DNA of 10,621 nucleotides from JBCBST01 sp039819115 (GTDB taxonomy: Bacteria; Bacteroidota; Rhodothermia; Balneolales; Balneolaceae): the NCBI GenBank assembly GCA_039819115.1, contig JBCBST010000111.1, positions 1 through 10,621 on the forward strand, read 5' to 3'. The translations under genes were made by a program, and so were the position numbers. The notes below the pieces were generated by a model. The model had not been told where the DNA came from, did not search any database, and was given only the letters and a program-made list of their open reading frames with translations. Positions 1 through 7,601 of the stretch are shown piece after piece. How positions within the stretch are numbered: position 1 is the first letter of the stretch; each line of letters begins with the position of its first letter.

Positions 1-522
1 CCTCATCTTAATGTTTAGCGGATATCCTTTCGGAATCTCTACATGTTGCAACGCATTTAAATAAGAGACACAAGTAAATATCTGATCCTCATCCAGCACA
101 TCACTCGTATGGTAAATCCCACTCAAATCGGCAGACTCGCCCAAATCCTCAAGTATCATTACATGATTCATGCTATCGTGATACAGAATATTTGGTGAGT
201 AAGACAACAGTAACGCATTATTACTGATGGCATCATAGTAATTAATCTCAGACTGAATACGATCTTCAGGCGCAGGGATATGTGGAAATTTTTCGACCCA
301 GGGCCGGGATTGTTTGATAATGAACGATTTGCCATCTGTGAGCCGAATCCGAAGAATACAATTCATGTTTCCGGCACCAGGTTTTTCGATCAGCTTTAAC
401 TCCTGATGGCGTGTAATCCAGCCTCTCATTCTAAGATATTGCTGCAGTCCTATCCCATCTTCCATATCCAGGAAAAAAGAATTTGGGTAAAGCTCATAAT
501 ATCGCTGCCTCAATGCCTGCAT
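1..522 (-). CDS. Methylthioribose-kinase-like / aminoglycoside-phosphotransferase-fold kinase, 3' end cut by window edge
   Basis: An open frame of 174 codons runs off the left edge, so only the N-lobe is visible. What is seen: a glycine-rich loop GAGNMN (residues 49-54), the presumed ATP-binding lysine in IIKQSRPW (K70), a helix-C-like segment with E92, and a hinge ILEDLGESAD (123-132). The order resembles methylthioribose kinase (MtnK) and its relatives in the protein-kinase-like phosphotransferase fold. The catalytic HxD loop and the DxD metal site should lie beyond the edge, so activity cannot be judged. Known members phosphorylate small sugars such as 5-methylthioribose in methionine salvage, but this branch may use another substrate. 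The first ATG (522) lies 22 bp after the polA stop without a clear Shine-Dalgarno. An internal ATG at 465 is an alternative start that removes 19 residues. It is probably cotranscribed with polA. The fold is fairly certain; the substrate is not. Confidence 0.7.
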   Translation of the reverse strand, partial: MQALRQRYYELYPNSFFLDMEDGIGLQQYLRMRGWITRHQELKLIEKPGAGNMNCILRIRLTDGKSFIIKQSRPWVEKFPHIPAPEDRIQSEINYYDAISNNALLLSYSPNILYHDSMNHVMILEDLGESADLSGIYHTSDVLDEDQIFTCVSYLNALQHVEIPKGYPLNIKMR

Positions 523-544
523 GTTGTGAGGTCTGTTTTATTAA

Positions 545-2002
545 TTAGTGCGCTTCCAGCCAATGCTTCCCCAGTCCGGCGTCAACCTTCAGAGGTACAT
601 TCAGCGTATATGCGTCTTCCATTAATCGGATAATAAGGTCTGGCACAACGTCTGTTTCACTATCGTGAATTTCGAAGACTAATTCATCATGAACTTGTAA
701 TAACATTCTACTTTTCCAACCTTCTTCTTCTATGCGATTATGAATGTTTATCATAGCCAATTTAATGATGTCGGCAGCAGTTCCCTGAATGGGCATATTT
801 ATTGCCACACGTTCAGCAAACCCCCGTTTATTCCAGGCACCAGAATGAATATCGGGTATATACCTGCGACGACCGAGTAGTGTTTTGACGTAACCATGCT
901 CTTTGGCAAATGTTTTTGTCTCTTCAATGTACGATAGAATGCCCGGAAATCGGTTGAAATAGTTATCAATCAGAGTTTTTCCCTCGCTGTTTTCAATTCC
1001 TAATCGTGTTGCAAGTCCATATGCACTCACACCATATGGAATCCCGAAGTTGACCTCTTTTGCTTTGCGTCTGTGATCGGATGTAACCTCATCCAGCGAA
1101 GCCAATCCAAACACTTCCTTTGCGGTCCTTGAGTGGATGTCCTCTTCATTTTTAAAGGCAGCCATCATCGCTTCATCGTTTGATATGGATGCAATAACCC
1201 GTAATTCGACCTGAGAATAATCGGCAGAAAAAATCTGGTACCCTTCCTCTGCGATAAACGCTTTTCTGATTTCGCGCCCTCTTTGTGTGCGGATTGGGAT
1301 ATTTTGCAGATTCGGGTTTGAGGAAGATAAGCGTCCTGTCGCGGCAACACTCTGATTGAAATCGGTATGCACTCTGCCAGTCTCAGGTAAAATCAGATCA
1401 GGCAAAGCATCTACATAAGTTGATTTAAGCTTAGCTATTTGCCGGTATTCAAGAACCAGCCTTGGAAGCTCATACTTTACCGCCAGGTCGGTCAATACCG
1501 CCTCATTCGTGGAATACTGCCCGGTCTTAGTCTTTTTCCCTGATGGCAACTTCAGTTTTTCGAACAGAATACTTCCCAATTGCTGGGTAGATTTGATATT
1601 AAACGTCTCACCCGCAGTATCATAAATCTCGGCTTCCAGCTTTTTAAGATCTTCCTCCAGCATATTTGAGAAATCCACCAACATGTCCACATCCAGACAG
1701 ATACCGTTTTGTTCTATATCTCCCAACACTTCCATTAAGGGAAAATCGACGGTGTTTGCTACTTCGTTTAATTCGTCATTTTCAAGTAGTGGAGATAGTT
1801 CATGATATAGCTGCAAGGTGATGTCTGCGTCTTCGCAGGCATATTCATATACCGCTTCTATGGGCAAATCAGCCATCGATTTTTGATGTTTCCCTTTGCC
1901 AATCAACGACTCAATTGGGATAGGCTCGTACTTCAGGTACGATTTTGCCAGTTCATCCATTTTCGTTTTCTGAGAAGCATCAACTAAATAGGCCGCAATC
2001 AT
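545..2002 (-). CDS. polA: DNA polymerase I, C-terminal piece: rest of proofreading domain plus family A polymerase
   Basis: This 485-residue piece holds Exo III YACED (Y54, D58), which completes the DEDDy set begun in the upstream ORF, and then the whole polymerase domain. The thumb and palm approach is GRLSSSNPNLQNIP (223-236). Motif A is DYSQVELR with the metal-binding D261. Motif B is RRKAKEVNFGIPYG (R311, K315, F319, Y323), where phenylalanine matches E. coli F762. Motif C is QVHDE (D439, E440). The ATG at 2002 is internal to the family sequence: the six residues before it in this frame, GKPFDT, are also conserved-looking. It is therefore probably not a natural start, although reinitiation 13 nt after the upstream stop is possible. 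The stop lies 22 bp before the downstream kinase-like gene, which suggests cotranscription. Confidence 0.85.
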   Translation of the reverse strand: MIAAYLVDASQKTKMDELAKSYLKYEPIPIESLIGKGKHQKSMADLPIEAVYEYACEDADITLQLYHELSPLLENDELNEVANTVDFPLMEVLGDIEQNGICLDVDMLVDFSNMLEEDLKKLEAEIYDTAGETFNIKSTQQLGSILFEKLKLPSGKKTKTGQYSTNEAVLTDLAVKYELPRLVLEYRQIAKLKSTYVDALPDLILPETGRVHTDFNQSVAATGRLSSSNPNLQNIPIRTQRGREIRKAFIAEEGYQIFSADYSQVELRVIASISNDEAMMAAFKNEEDIHSRTAKEVFGLASLDEVTSDHRRKAKEVNFGIPYGVSAYGLATRLGIENSEGKTLIDNYFNRFPGILSYIEETKTFAKEHGYVKTLLGRRRYIPDIHSGAWNKRGFAERVAINMPIQGTAADIIKLAMINIHNRIEEEGWKSRMLLQVHDELVFEIHDSETDVVPDLIIRLMEDAYTLNVPLKVDAGLGKHWLEAH

Positions 2003-2015
2003 GGTATCAAAAGGC

Positions 2016-2024
2016 TTACCCAGA
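2016..2024 (-). other. polA: polA frameshift site (TCT GGG TAA, then G)
   Basis: Read on the minus strand, TCT-GGG-TAA-G ends the upstream frame. If one G is skipped, the codons become TCT-GGT-AAG-CCT, encoding S-G-K-P, which matches the expected Pol I sequence. A peptidyl-tRNA-Gly on GGG facing a stop codon could in principle slip +1 onto GGT, the arrangement seen at +1 recoding sites such as prfB. I see no internal Shine-Dalgarno-like stimulator of the prfB kind just upstream, and no strong downstream hairpin. A homopolymer length error (GGG for GG) explains it more simply. Confidence 0.8.
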
Positions 2025-3296
2025 AATCTCTATACCTGCACGTTTTAACATCAGGTAATCAAACTTGTAGTTATGAGCTACATAAATTCCTTCCTTATGT
2101 TGAAACAGGGTTTTGATACGATCAATTACCTGTTCTTCTGGTAGTGCTCCTTCTATATTTACCGGCACATAAAACGCTCGGCCCGCAGTATTGGAGAAGG
2201 AAAAGCCCACCAACCCGGCAGTAATTGGGTCACTGGCATCCGTTTCGGTATCAAAACATAACACCGGTGAGCCGTTCAACTCTTTTACCATTTCTTCCAC
2301 TTCGGAAATAGAGTTTGCAAGCAAGTATTCTACCTCGTCTGCCTTAAATACTTTATGCTCCGCTTCCTCTTTTATGCTTCCAAATAAATCAACCTGATCT
2401 CCTTTTCCAGCTTCAGGAGGTTGCTCTCCCAGATATTTTCGTGTCAGCGTACGGAACTCCATCTCTTTAAAAAATATACCCAGCTCCTTAGAGTCGTTAA
2501 ACTTCCACTCTAATTGTTCCCAATTCAGCACATCTGGCACTTCTGTATCTATGGTAACCATAAATTTTGCATGCATGGCCTGATCTGCAAACGTTTGCAG
2601 GCCTTCACGTTGTCGTTTGGCTGTAATCGAATCGGCTTCTTTGATCGCCTGATCCAGCGATCCAAAACGATTAATCAAAGCGGGGGCCCCTTTCTTTCCT
2701 ATACCTGGTACACCTGGAATATTATCGGATGTATCTCCGATAATAGCCAGTACGTCAATTACCTGTTCCGGATAAACACCAAAGTATTCCAGTACACCTT
2801 CACGGTCAATCACATCGAATCCACCCGTTTTGTTGTTCGGCTTCAACATTTTGATGTGGTCATGAACCAGCTGCATAAAATCTTTATCGGGCGTAACCAG
2901 GTACACATCCACATCATCGGCATTGGCATCACTTGCAATCGTTCCGATAATATCATCGGCCTCAAACCCATCTTTTTCAATATTAGTGATCCCCCAGCGT
3001 TCCAGCATTTGTTTGATATAAGGAATACCAATGCGAAGTTCTTCTGGCTGAGGCGGGCGGTTAGCTTTATAGGTTTCGTCTTTTATGTGTCTGAATGTAG
3101 GAGCATGAGTGTCCCAAGCCACAGCAACATGCGATGGAGCATGCTCTTCCAGCATTTTTTCAATGGTGTTCGCAAAACCAAGAACGGGCCCTGTCGGAGT
3201 TCCATCACCTCGTTTCAGATTACTATTAACAAAGGCAAAATGAGCCCGATAGGCTAGTGCCATCCCATCAAGCAAAAAAAGAAGTTTTCTGGACAT
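2016..3296 (-). CDS. polA: DNA polymerase I, N-terminal piece: 5' nuclease plus first half of the 3'-5' exonuclease
   Basis: This 426-residue piece starts MSRKLLFLLDGMALAYRAHF. Residues 1 to about 290 are the FEN-like 5' nuclease. D10, the YKANR segment (76-80), the metal-site run FEADD (111-115), TPDKDF (135-140) and GDTSDNIPG (187-195) followed by the helix-three-turn-helix GIGKKG are all recognisable. This domain removes RNA primers and 5' flaps. After a linker, the DEDDy proofreading domain begins near residue 320. Exo I is FDTET (D349, E351) and Exo II is HNYKFD (N409, D413). The ORF then meets TAA 13 residues after D413, so Exo III is missing from this piece. The start is an ATG 70 bp from the divergent deaminase gene. 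If translated alone, it would be a 5' nuclease with an incomplete exonuclease fold. It most likely belongs to one continuous polA. Confidence 0.85.
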   Translation of the reverse strand: MSRKLLFLLDGMALAYRAHFAFVNSNLKRGDGTPTGPVLGFANTIEKMLEEHAPSHVAVAWDTHAPTFRHIKDETYKANRPPQPEELRIGIPYIKQMLERWGITNIEKDGFEADDIIGTIASDANADDVDVYLVTPDKDFMQLVHDHIKMLKPNNKTGGFDVIDREGVLEYFGVYPEQVIDVLAIIGDTSDNIPGVPGIGKKGAPALINRFGSLDQAIKEADSITAKRQREGLQTFADQAMHAKFMVTIDTEVPDVLNWEQLEWKFNDSKELGIFFKEMEFRTLTRKYLGEQPPEAGKGDQVDLFGSIKEEAEHKVFKADEVEYLLANSISEVEEMVKELNGSPVLCFDTETDASDPITAGLVGFSFSNTAGRAFYVPVNIEGALPEEQVIDRIKTLFQHKEGIYVAHNYKFDYLMLKRAGIEISG

Positions 3297-3321
3297 TTAG
3301 CGAGGTATTTAAAAATTCTTT

Positions 3322-3353
3322 CAATAGTATAACCATCCGTTTTCGAATTCAAA
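3322..3353 (-). promoter_or_regulatory. Candidate polA promoter
   Basis: On the minus strand, TTTG (3350-3353) is followed after 20 nt by TACTATTG (3322-3329). This is one mismatch from the Bacteroidota -7 consensus TAnnTTTG, at a usual spacing from the -33 TTTG. The same stretch also reads as TTGAAT with a TATACT at 15 nt, so a sigma-70-like reading is possible. It would place the transcription start roughly 10-20 bp upstream of the polA ATG. It lies in the 70 bp divergent gap shared with the deaminase gene. For that gene I found no equally good promoter on the plus strand. Confidence 0.4.
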
Positions 3354-3366
3354 TCCTTTTGTGTAC

Positions 3367-4359
3367 ATGGATTTTAAACAACTACCAAAAGTTGAGTTAC
3401 ACCTGCATCTCGATTGCTCTCTAAGTTTTGATGTTGTACAAAAACTACGTCCCGAAACAACGCTGCACGAATATAAAGATCGCTTCATTGCCCCCTCGAA
3501 ATGTACCGACCTGGTAGACTATATCAATCGCGCTGATTCTGCAATCCAGATCATGCAAACCGAAGAACAGCTAAGAGCCGTAACCATCGACCTGGTTAAT
3601 CAAATTCATGAAGACTCCAATCTGTACACAGAAATTCGTTTTGCCCCTCTTCTGCATACCCAATCAGGATTGAAACCGGAGGAAGTGGTGGAGATTGTTG
3701 CTGATAGCATAACGGAGGCCAGTAATAAAAAAGGGACACACGCAGAGCTCATCCTATGTACTCTGAGGCATTATGACAAACAACAAAGCCTGGAAACAGC
3801 TCATCTCGCACAAAAATTTTTTGGACATGGCGTGGTAGGGTTCGATTTAGCTGCAGATGAAGCCGGATATGGACTGCAGAATCACATCGATGCCTATCAA
3901 TTTGTCCATAGTAAGGGGATTCACTGTACGTGCCATGCAGGGGAAGCCCGGGGAGCCGAAAGTGTATGGGAGGTATTACAATTACTCAAACCAGAGCGGA
4001 TTGGCCATGGAGTGCGCAGTTTTGAGGATTCGAAACTTGTGGACTATTTAAAAGAGCACCGTATTCATCTGGAAGTTTGCCCCACCAGTAATATTGCTAC
4101 GAATGTTTTCGATAAGCATCATGATCATAATATCGATGAAATTTTCAACTCAGGCGTATCCATGAATGTAAATACCGATGGACGTGCCCTCTCGAATGTG
4201 AACTTGTCGCAAGAATATGAGCTTTTGCATAAAGTGTTTGGCTGGGATAAACATCACTTTTTAACTTGTAATCTTAATGGAATTAAGGCTTCTTTTACCA
4301 CACAAAACATAAAAGATCACATTGAGGAACAATTACGGGAAACGTATAAGCGGTTTTAG
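3367..4359 (+). CDS. add: Adenosine deaminase family protein (possibly altered substrate)
   Basis: A complete 330-residue member of the adenosine/AMP deaminase TIM-barrel family, which hydrolytically removes the 6-amino group of adenosine-type nucleosides in the cytoplasm. Zinc ligands are H12 and H14 (HLHLD), H190 (CHAGE) and D271 (NTDG). E193 and H214 (RIGHG) are the catalytic acid and base. VCPTSNIAT and LSQEY also fit. Departures from the classical enzymes: LDGS reads LDCS (C17), DLAGDE reads DLAADE (A163), and the second Asp of the TDD motif is glycine (G272). In mouse enzyme numbering these last two sites (G184, D296) contact the purine ring. Subfamily variation is possible, so adenosine is the default guess and a modified adenosine is the alternative. 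The start is ATG 3367; GTG 3361 is in frame and adds two residues. It is divergent from polA. Confidence 0.85.
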   Translation: MDFKQLPKVELHLHLDCSLSFDVVQKLRPETTLHEYKDRFIAPSKCTDLVDYINRADSAIQIMQTEEQLRAVTIDLVNQIHEDSNLYTEIRFAPLLHTQSGLKPEEVVEIVADSITEASNKKGTHAELILCTLRHYDKQQSLETAHLAQKFFGHGVVGFDLAADEAGYGLQNHIDAYQFVHSKGIHCTCHAGEARGAESVWEVLQLLKPERIGHGVRSFEDSKLVDYLKEHRIHLEVCPTSNIATNVFDKHHDHNIDEIFNSGVSMNVNTDGRALSNVNLSQEYELLHKVFGWDKHHFLTCNLNGIKASFTTQNIKDHIEEQLRETYKRF

Positions 4360-4369
4360 TCGCTTTTTT
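4348..4369 (+). terminator. Weak candidate intrinsic terminator after the deaminase gene
   Basis: AAGCG (4348-4352) pairs with CGCTT (4361-4365) around an 8-nt loop that contains the stop codon. A run of six T (4364-4369) follows, overlapping the stem end. The stem is only 5 bp, so termination may be partial and the phosphatase gene 64 bp downstream may be reached by read-through. Confidence 0.3.
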
Positions 4370-4382
4370 GTAAACTTTTATG

Positions 4383-4409
4383 CTATTCTTACGAATAGTG
4401 CACTGCACT
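4383..4409. promoter_or_regulatory. Two abutting inverted repeats upstream of the phosphatase gene (operator or leader hairpin candidate)
   Basis: CTATTC-TTAC-GAATAG (4383-4398) is a perfect 6-bp inverted repeat with a 4-nt loop. It overlaps by two bases a second perfect dyad, AGTGCA-C-TGCACT (4397-4409). The second dyad ends 14 bp before the TTG start of the phosphatase gene. Both are seen directly. A role as a repressor site or as alternative RNA hairpins that affect translation is inference. Confidence 0.4.
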
Positions 4410-4423
4410 AATACAGTTACACC

Positions 4424-5563
4424 TTGAGTTTAAAGAACGAAGCACAATCGGGTTACGGAACAAAAAAATTCTATCAGGATTATGTTTCGGGTATGAGTCG
4501 GGACCGGTTCTCAAAAGAGATTGCTGCCGATACGGATCGTCTAAAACTGTTATATAAAGAAGCCGTTGAAGACATAGAACGTCAACAAGGAGAACAACTG
4601 CCAGGTCATGTTAAGTTCATGCGGTTGATGTCTGACCTGACTCAACGTCTGAATCCTACCCGACGACTTACATTTGGATTGGCATCCATAGGTTTTGCAG
4701 GACATTACCTGCTCAGTTTTTTCGGGCTTTCAAACTTCGTGTTTTTTTCGGGAGCATTACTTCCTCTTAGCTTCATTGCTGTATTCTTTTTGCTGTTAGT
4801 TGAACTTCTCGAAAAATCGGATGTTCAAAAAGAGATTGATCTGGCCAGAGAAATTCAGCTGAGCCTGCTTCCGGGAACATCCCTCAGTAAAGACAATCTT
4901 GAAGTGTATTCCTTTGCTCACACCGCAAAAGAAGTAGGCGGAGATTACCTGGACGTTATTGAGACCGAAGATGGAACCTACGTGATTAACGCTGATGTAT
5001 CTGGTAAGGGGCTTACTGCGGCCCTATATATGGTGAGAATGCAGGCTTTGGTTAAACTTATACTCGAACGGGATAAACCCACGCCTAAAGAACTATTTTT
5101 AGAGTTAAACAACTACGTTAAGAGTAACCGCCGTGACAAGACTTTTGTAACCGGAACCGCTGCTTTTTTCCCAAAGAACAAAGACCAGTTCACCTATGTG
5201 CGTGCCGGGCATAATATCCCGGTTTATTTTTCAAGAGAACGTGATACCACGTTTAAACTGCGCGCTAAAGGATTTGCCTTAGGTATGACAACCACCCAAA
5301 ATCTCGAGAAACAACTGGAAGAAAAAACGTTCAAGTTTTTCCCCGGAGATTCGGTTCTCTTTTACACAGATGGATTAAATGAAGCCCGAAATGAACGAGG
5401 AGAAGAATATGGCGAAGAACGCGTTGAGTCTCTTATGGAAATCTATGGATCACTACATGCTAAAACAGTGATTAAGAAGATTCAGGCTTCTTTAGAGGCG
5501 TTTATCGGTCCCGTAACGCCAGCCGACGATATCACTTTTACCTGTGTACATCGGCCTGAATAA
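4424..5563 (+). CDS. Membrane-anchored SpoIIE/RsbU-type PP2C serine phosphatase
   Basis: A 379-residue protein with a soluble N-terminus (1 to about 80), two hydrophobic segments (about 82-100 and 104-128), a short amphipathic linker with the family signature DLAREIQLSLLP (139-150), and a PP2C/SpoIIE phosphatase domain to the end. Phosphatase motifs are VGGDYLD (171-177), ADVSGKG (190-196), AGHN (261-264), YTDG (314-317) and the final ADDIT (367-371). The metal-binding aspartates D174, D191, D315 and D368/D369 appear intact. Relatives dephosphorylate anti-sigma-factor antagonists in partner-switching stress or development pathways. No antagonist or anti-sigma gene lies in view, so the target is unknown. 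The start is TTG 4424, because the frame is closed at 4409-4411 and the residues before the first ATG (4493, M24) look coding. An ATG start would shorten only the tail. It converges on transketolase. Confidence 0.85.
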   Translation: MSLKNEAQSGYGTKKFYQDYVSGMSRDRFSKEIAADTDRLKLLYKEAVEDIERQQGEQLPGHVKFMRLMSDLTQRLNPTRRLTFGLASIGFAGHYLLSFFGLSNFVFFSGALLPLSFIAVFFLLLVELLEKSDVQKEIDLAREIQLSLLPGTSLSKDNLEVYSFAHTAKEVGGDYLDVIETEDGTYVINADVSGKGLTAALYMVRMQALVKLILERDKPTPKELFLELNNYVKSNRRDKTFVTGTAAFFPKNKDQFTYVRAGHNIPVYFSRERDTTFKLRAKGFALGMTTTQNLEKQLEEKTFKFFPGDSVLFYTDGLNEARNERGEEYGEERVESLMEIYGSLHAKTVIKKIQASLEAFIGPVTPADDITFTCVHRPE

Positions 5564-5571
5564 TCCCGCTT

Positions 5572-7569
5572 TTAAAGGTTTAATACCGCTTCTATAACCG
5601 CTTGCCTGGTGATTCCGAAATGTTCATACAATTGCTTGTAAGGACCAGACTCGCCAAAGGTATCCATACCAATAACTTTTCCCTCAGAACCAACCCATCG
5701 CTCCCAGCCAAATGTAGAGCCTGCTTCTACTGCTACTCTTTTAATTACGGAAGAAGGTAAAACAGATTCCTGATAGGCTTTATCCTGTTGCTGGAACAGT
5801 TCCCAACTTGGCATACTTACAACCCGTGTGTTTACCCCTTGCTCAAGAAGTTCGTTCTGCGCTTCAATAGCCAAATGTAATTCAGAACCTGACGCAATCA
5901 ATATAGCTTCCGGTTCGGTTTGTTTTGTATCCCTATAAACATAAGCACCACGTTCCGTAAGAGAAGCGGCATTGGCAGTAGTCCGGGGTAACGTTGGGAT
6001 ATTCTGTCGGGTTAGCACCAATAATGTGGGACCATCTGTTCGCTCAAGTGCATTTTTCCAAGCATAAGCTACTTCATTGGCATCTCCCGGTCGGATAACG
6101 GTTACATTTGGCATTGCTCTTAAGCTGGCAAGATGCTCTACCGGCTGATGCGTAGGTCCATCTTCTCCTAATCCTATGCTATCGTGAGTAAGCACAAAGA
6201 TAGAAGGCGTTTCCATTAAAGCCCCCAAGCGAATGGCCGGTCGCATATAATCGGTGAAAATAAAAAATGTACCCGTGTAAGGAATAACGCCACCATGTAA
6301 AGCCATGCCATTTGCAGCAGCTGCCATGGCATGCTCACGAACACCATAATGTACATTCTGCCCTGTTCGGTTATTCGGGGTAAATATTCCTTTATCCTTC
6401 AGCTCGGTATTATTGCTTCCGGTTAAATCAGCAGATCCTCCAATCAGATTTGGAAGGTGTTCTTTAAGCTCGGTCAAAACCAGTCCGGAAGATTTTCTTG
6501 AGGCTAAGCCTGTCTCATCAGTTTCAAAAACGGGTAGTAATTCTTCGAAGTTCACCGGTAACTGATGATGAATGGCATTTTTAAACGACACCGCTAACTC
6601 GGGGTGATCAGCTTCAAAATCCTTCATCGTCTCTTTCCATTTTTCTTCCATTTCTGATCCAGCATCAGACCAACTTCTGAATTGCTGTACCACCTCATCG
6701 GGTACATGAAATAATTCATCAGCTTCCCATCTCAATTGCTTCTTAGTGAGAATCACCTCCTCTTCACCAAGAGGAGAGCCGTGAGAAGACGCAGAATCCT
6801 GCTTGTTTGGTGACCCAAAACCAATATGCGTTTTACATATAATGAGAGAAGGCTGAGTGTGCACATCTTTTGCTTCCGTAATGGCCGCTTCTATAGAGTC
6901 ATGATTATGACCGTCTATGGTTTGAATGTGCCAACCATAGGCTTCAAATCGTTTTGCAACATCTTCGGTGAACGCAAGATCTGTAGAACCATCGATCGAG
7001 ATCCTGTTTGAGTCGTACAGATAAATCAGTTTCCCGAGTTTTAAGTGCCCCGCAAGGGAAGCCGCCTCATGAGAAATACCTTCCATTAAATCCCCGTCAC
7101 TAACGATAGCATACGTAAAGTGATCGATGACTGAGTAATCCGGAGTGTTAAATGAAGAAGCTAAAAACGTTTCAGCCATTGCCATACCCACTCCAGTCGC
7201 AAAACCTTGCCCCAATGGCCCGGTTGTCATTTCAACTCCTGGCGTTACCGTGTTCTCAGGATGTCCGGGGGTTTTACTTCCCAATTGCCGGAATTTCTTA
7301 ATCTCGTCTATTGACAAGTCGTATCCCGATACATGCAGTAAGCTGTATAACAACATGGACCCATGACCGGCAGACAAGACAAACCGATCTCGGTTTACCC
7401 AGTCCGGATTCTCAGGATTATGTTTCAGAAAACGAGTCCATAATACATAGGCTACATCAGCAATACCCATAGGCATCCCAGGATGTCCGGAATTGGCTTT
7501 TTGTACGGCATCAATAGATAACGTTCGGATCGTATTCACACATAGTTGATCGAGGGAAGAGACGGACAT
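5572..7569 (-). CDS. tkt: Transketolase
   Basis: A complete 665-residue transketolase, nearly the same length as E. coli TktA (663). It transfers two-carbon units between ketose and aldose phosphates in the pentose phosphate pathway, with thiamine diphosphate and a divalent metal, in the cytoplasm. Visible features: SGHPGMPMG with H29, the GHGS segment with H69, PGHPE with H103, GPLGQG (117-122), the diphosphate and metal motif SDGDLMEG (157-164) with N188, the catalytic Glu E412 in GVREHAM, and GEDGPTHQPVEH in the pyrimidine domain. The C-terminal domain is complete. It stands alone, with no transaldolase, epimerase or isomerase gene adjacent. Its stop is 8 bp from the stop of the convergent phosphatase gene. 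A good promoter lies just upstream. Substrate residues look canonical, and nothing is unusual. Confidence 0.97.
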   Translation of the reverse strand: MSVSSLDQLCVNTIRTLSIDAVQKANSGHPGMPMGIADVAYVLWTRFLKHNPENPDWVNRDRFVLSAGHGSMLLYSLLHVSGYDLSIDEIKKFRQLGSKTPGHPENTVTPGVEMTTGPLGQGFATGVGMAMAETFLASSFNTPDYSVIDHFTYAIVSDGDLMEGISHEAASLAGHLKLGKLIYLYDSNRISIDGSTDLAFTEDVAKRFEAYGWHIQTIDGHNHDSIEAAITEAKDVHTQPSLIICKTHIGFGSPNKQDSASSHGSPLGEEEVILTKKQLRWEADELFHVPDEVVQQFRSWSDAGSEMEEKWKETMKDFEADHPELAVSFKNAIHHQLPVNFEELLPVFETDETGLASRKSSGLVLTELKEHLPNLIGGSADLTGSNNTELKDKGIFTPNNRTGQNVHYGVREHAMAAAANGMALHGGVIPYTGTFFIFTDYMRPAIRLGALMETPSIFVLTHDSIGLGEDGPTHQPVEHLASLRAMPNVTVIRPGDANEVAYAWKNALERTDGPTLLVLTRQNIPTLPRTTANAASLTERGAYVYRDTKQTEPEAILIASGSELHLAIEAQNELLEQGVNTRVVSMPSWELFQQQDKAYQESVLPSSVIKRVAVEAGSTFGWERWVGSEGKVIGMDTFGESGPYKQLYEHFGITRQAVIEAVLNL

Positions 7570-7601
7570 AGGTCAGACAGTAGTTAGTAGTACTTTTTTT
7601 G

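Larger units (their letters stand above)
545..3296 (-). pseudogene. polA: DNA polymerase I, whole locus, interrupted by a one-base frameshift
   Basis: Two adjacent minus-strand ORFs together make one full-length DNA polymerase I. This enzyme fills gaps, removes RNA primers and takes part in excision repair. The first ORF ends at a TAA (2016-2018) after residues GIEISG. The second frame continues the family sequence as GKPFDT followed by MIAAYL. Dropping one G from the GGG at 2019-2021 joins the frames and gives about 916 residues, close to the 928 of E. coli Pol I. No other stop or frameshift is seen, and all core motifs of the 5' nuclease, DEDDy exonuclease and family A polymerase are present. 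This points to a very recent mutation, a sequencing or assembly error, or recoding, rather than a decayed gene. It is listed as a pseudogene only because the frame is formally broken; the parts are described separately. Confidence 0.85.

Noticed and set aside
2514..3257. A 247-codon plus-strand open frame opposite the polA 5' nuclease region
   Set aside because: It is antisense to a well-conserved coding sequence and its translation shows no domain, signal or family pattern. It is a shadow frame.
3354..3361. TCCTTTTG, a near match to the -7 promoter motif for the deaminase gene
   Set aside because: The transcript would start at or after the start codon, and there is no -33 TTTG at the right distance.
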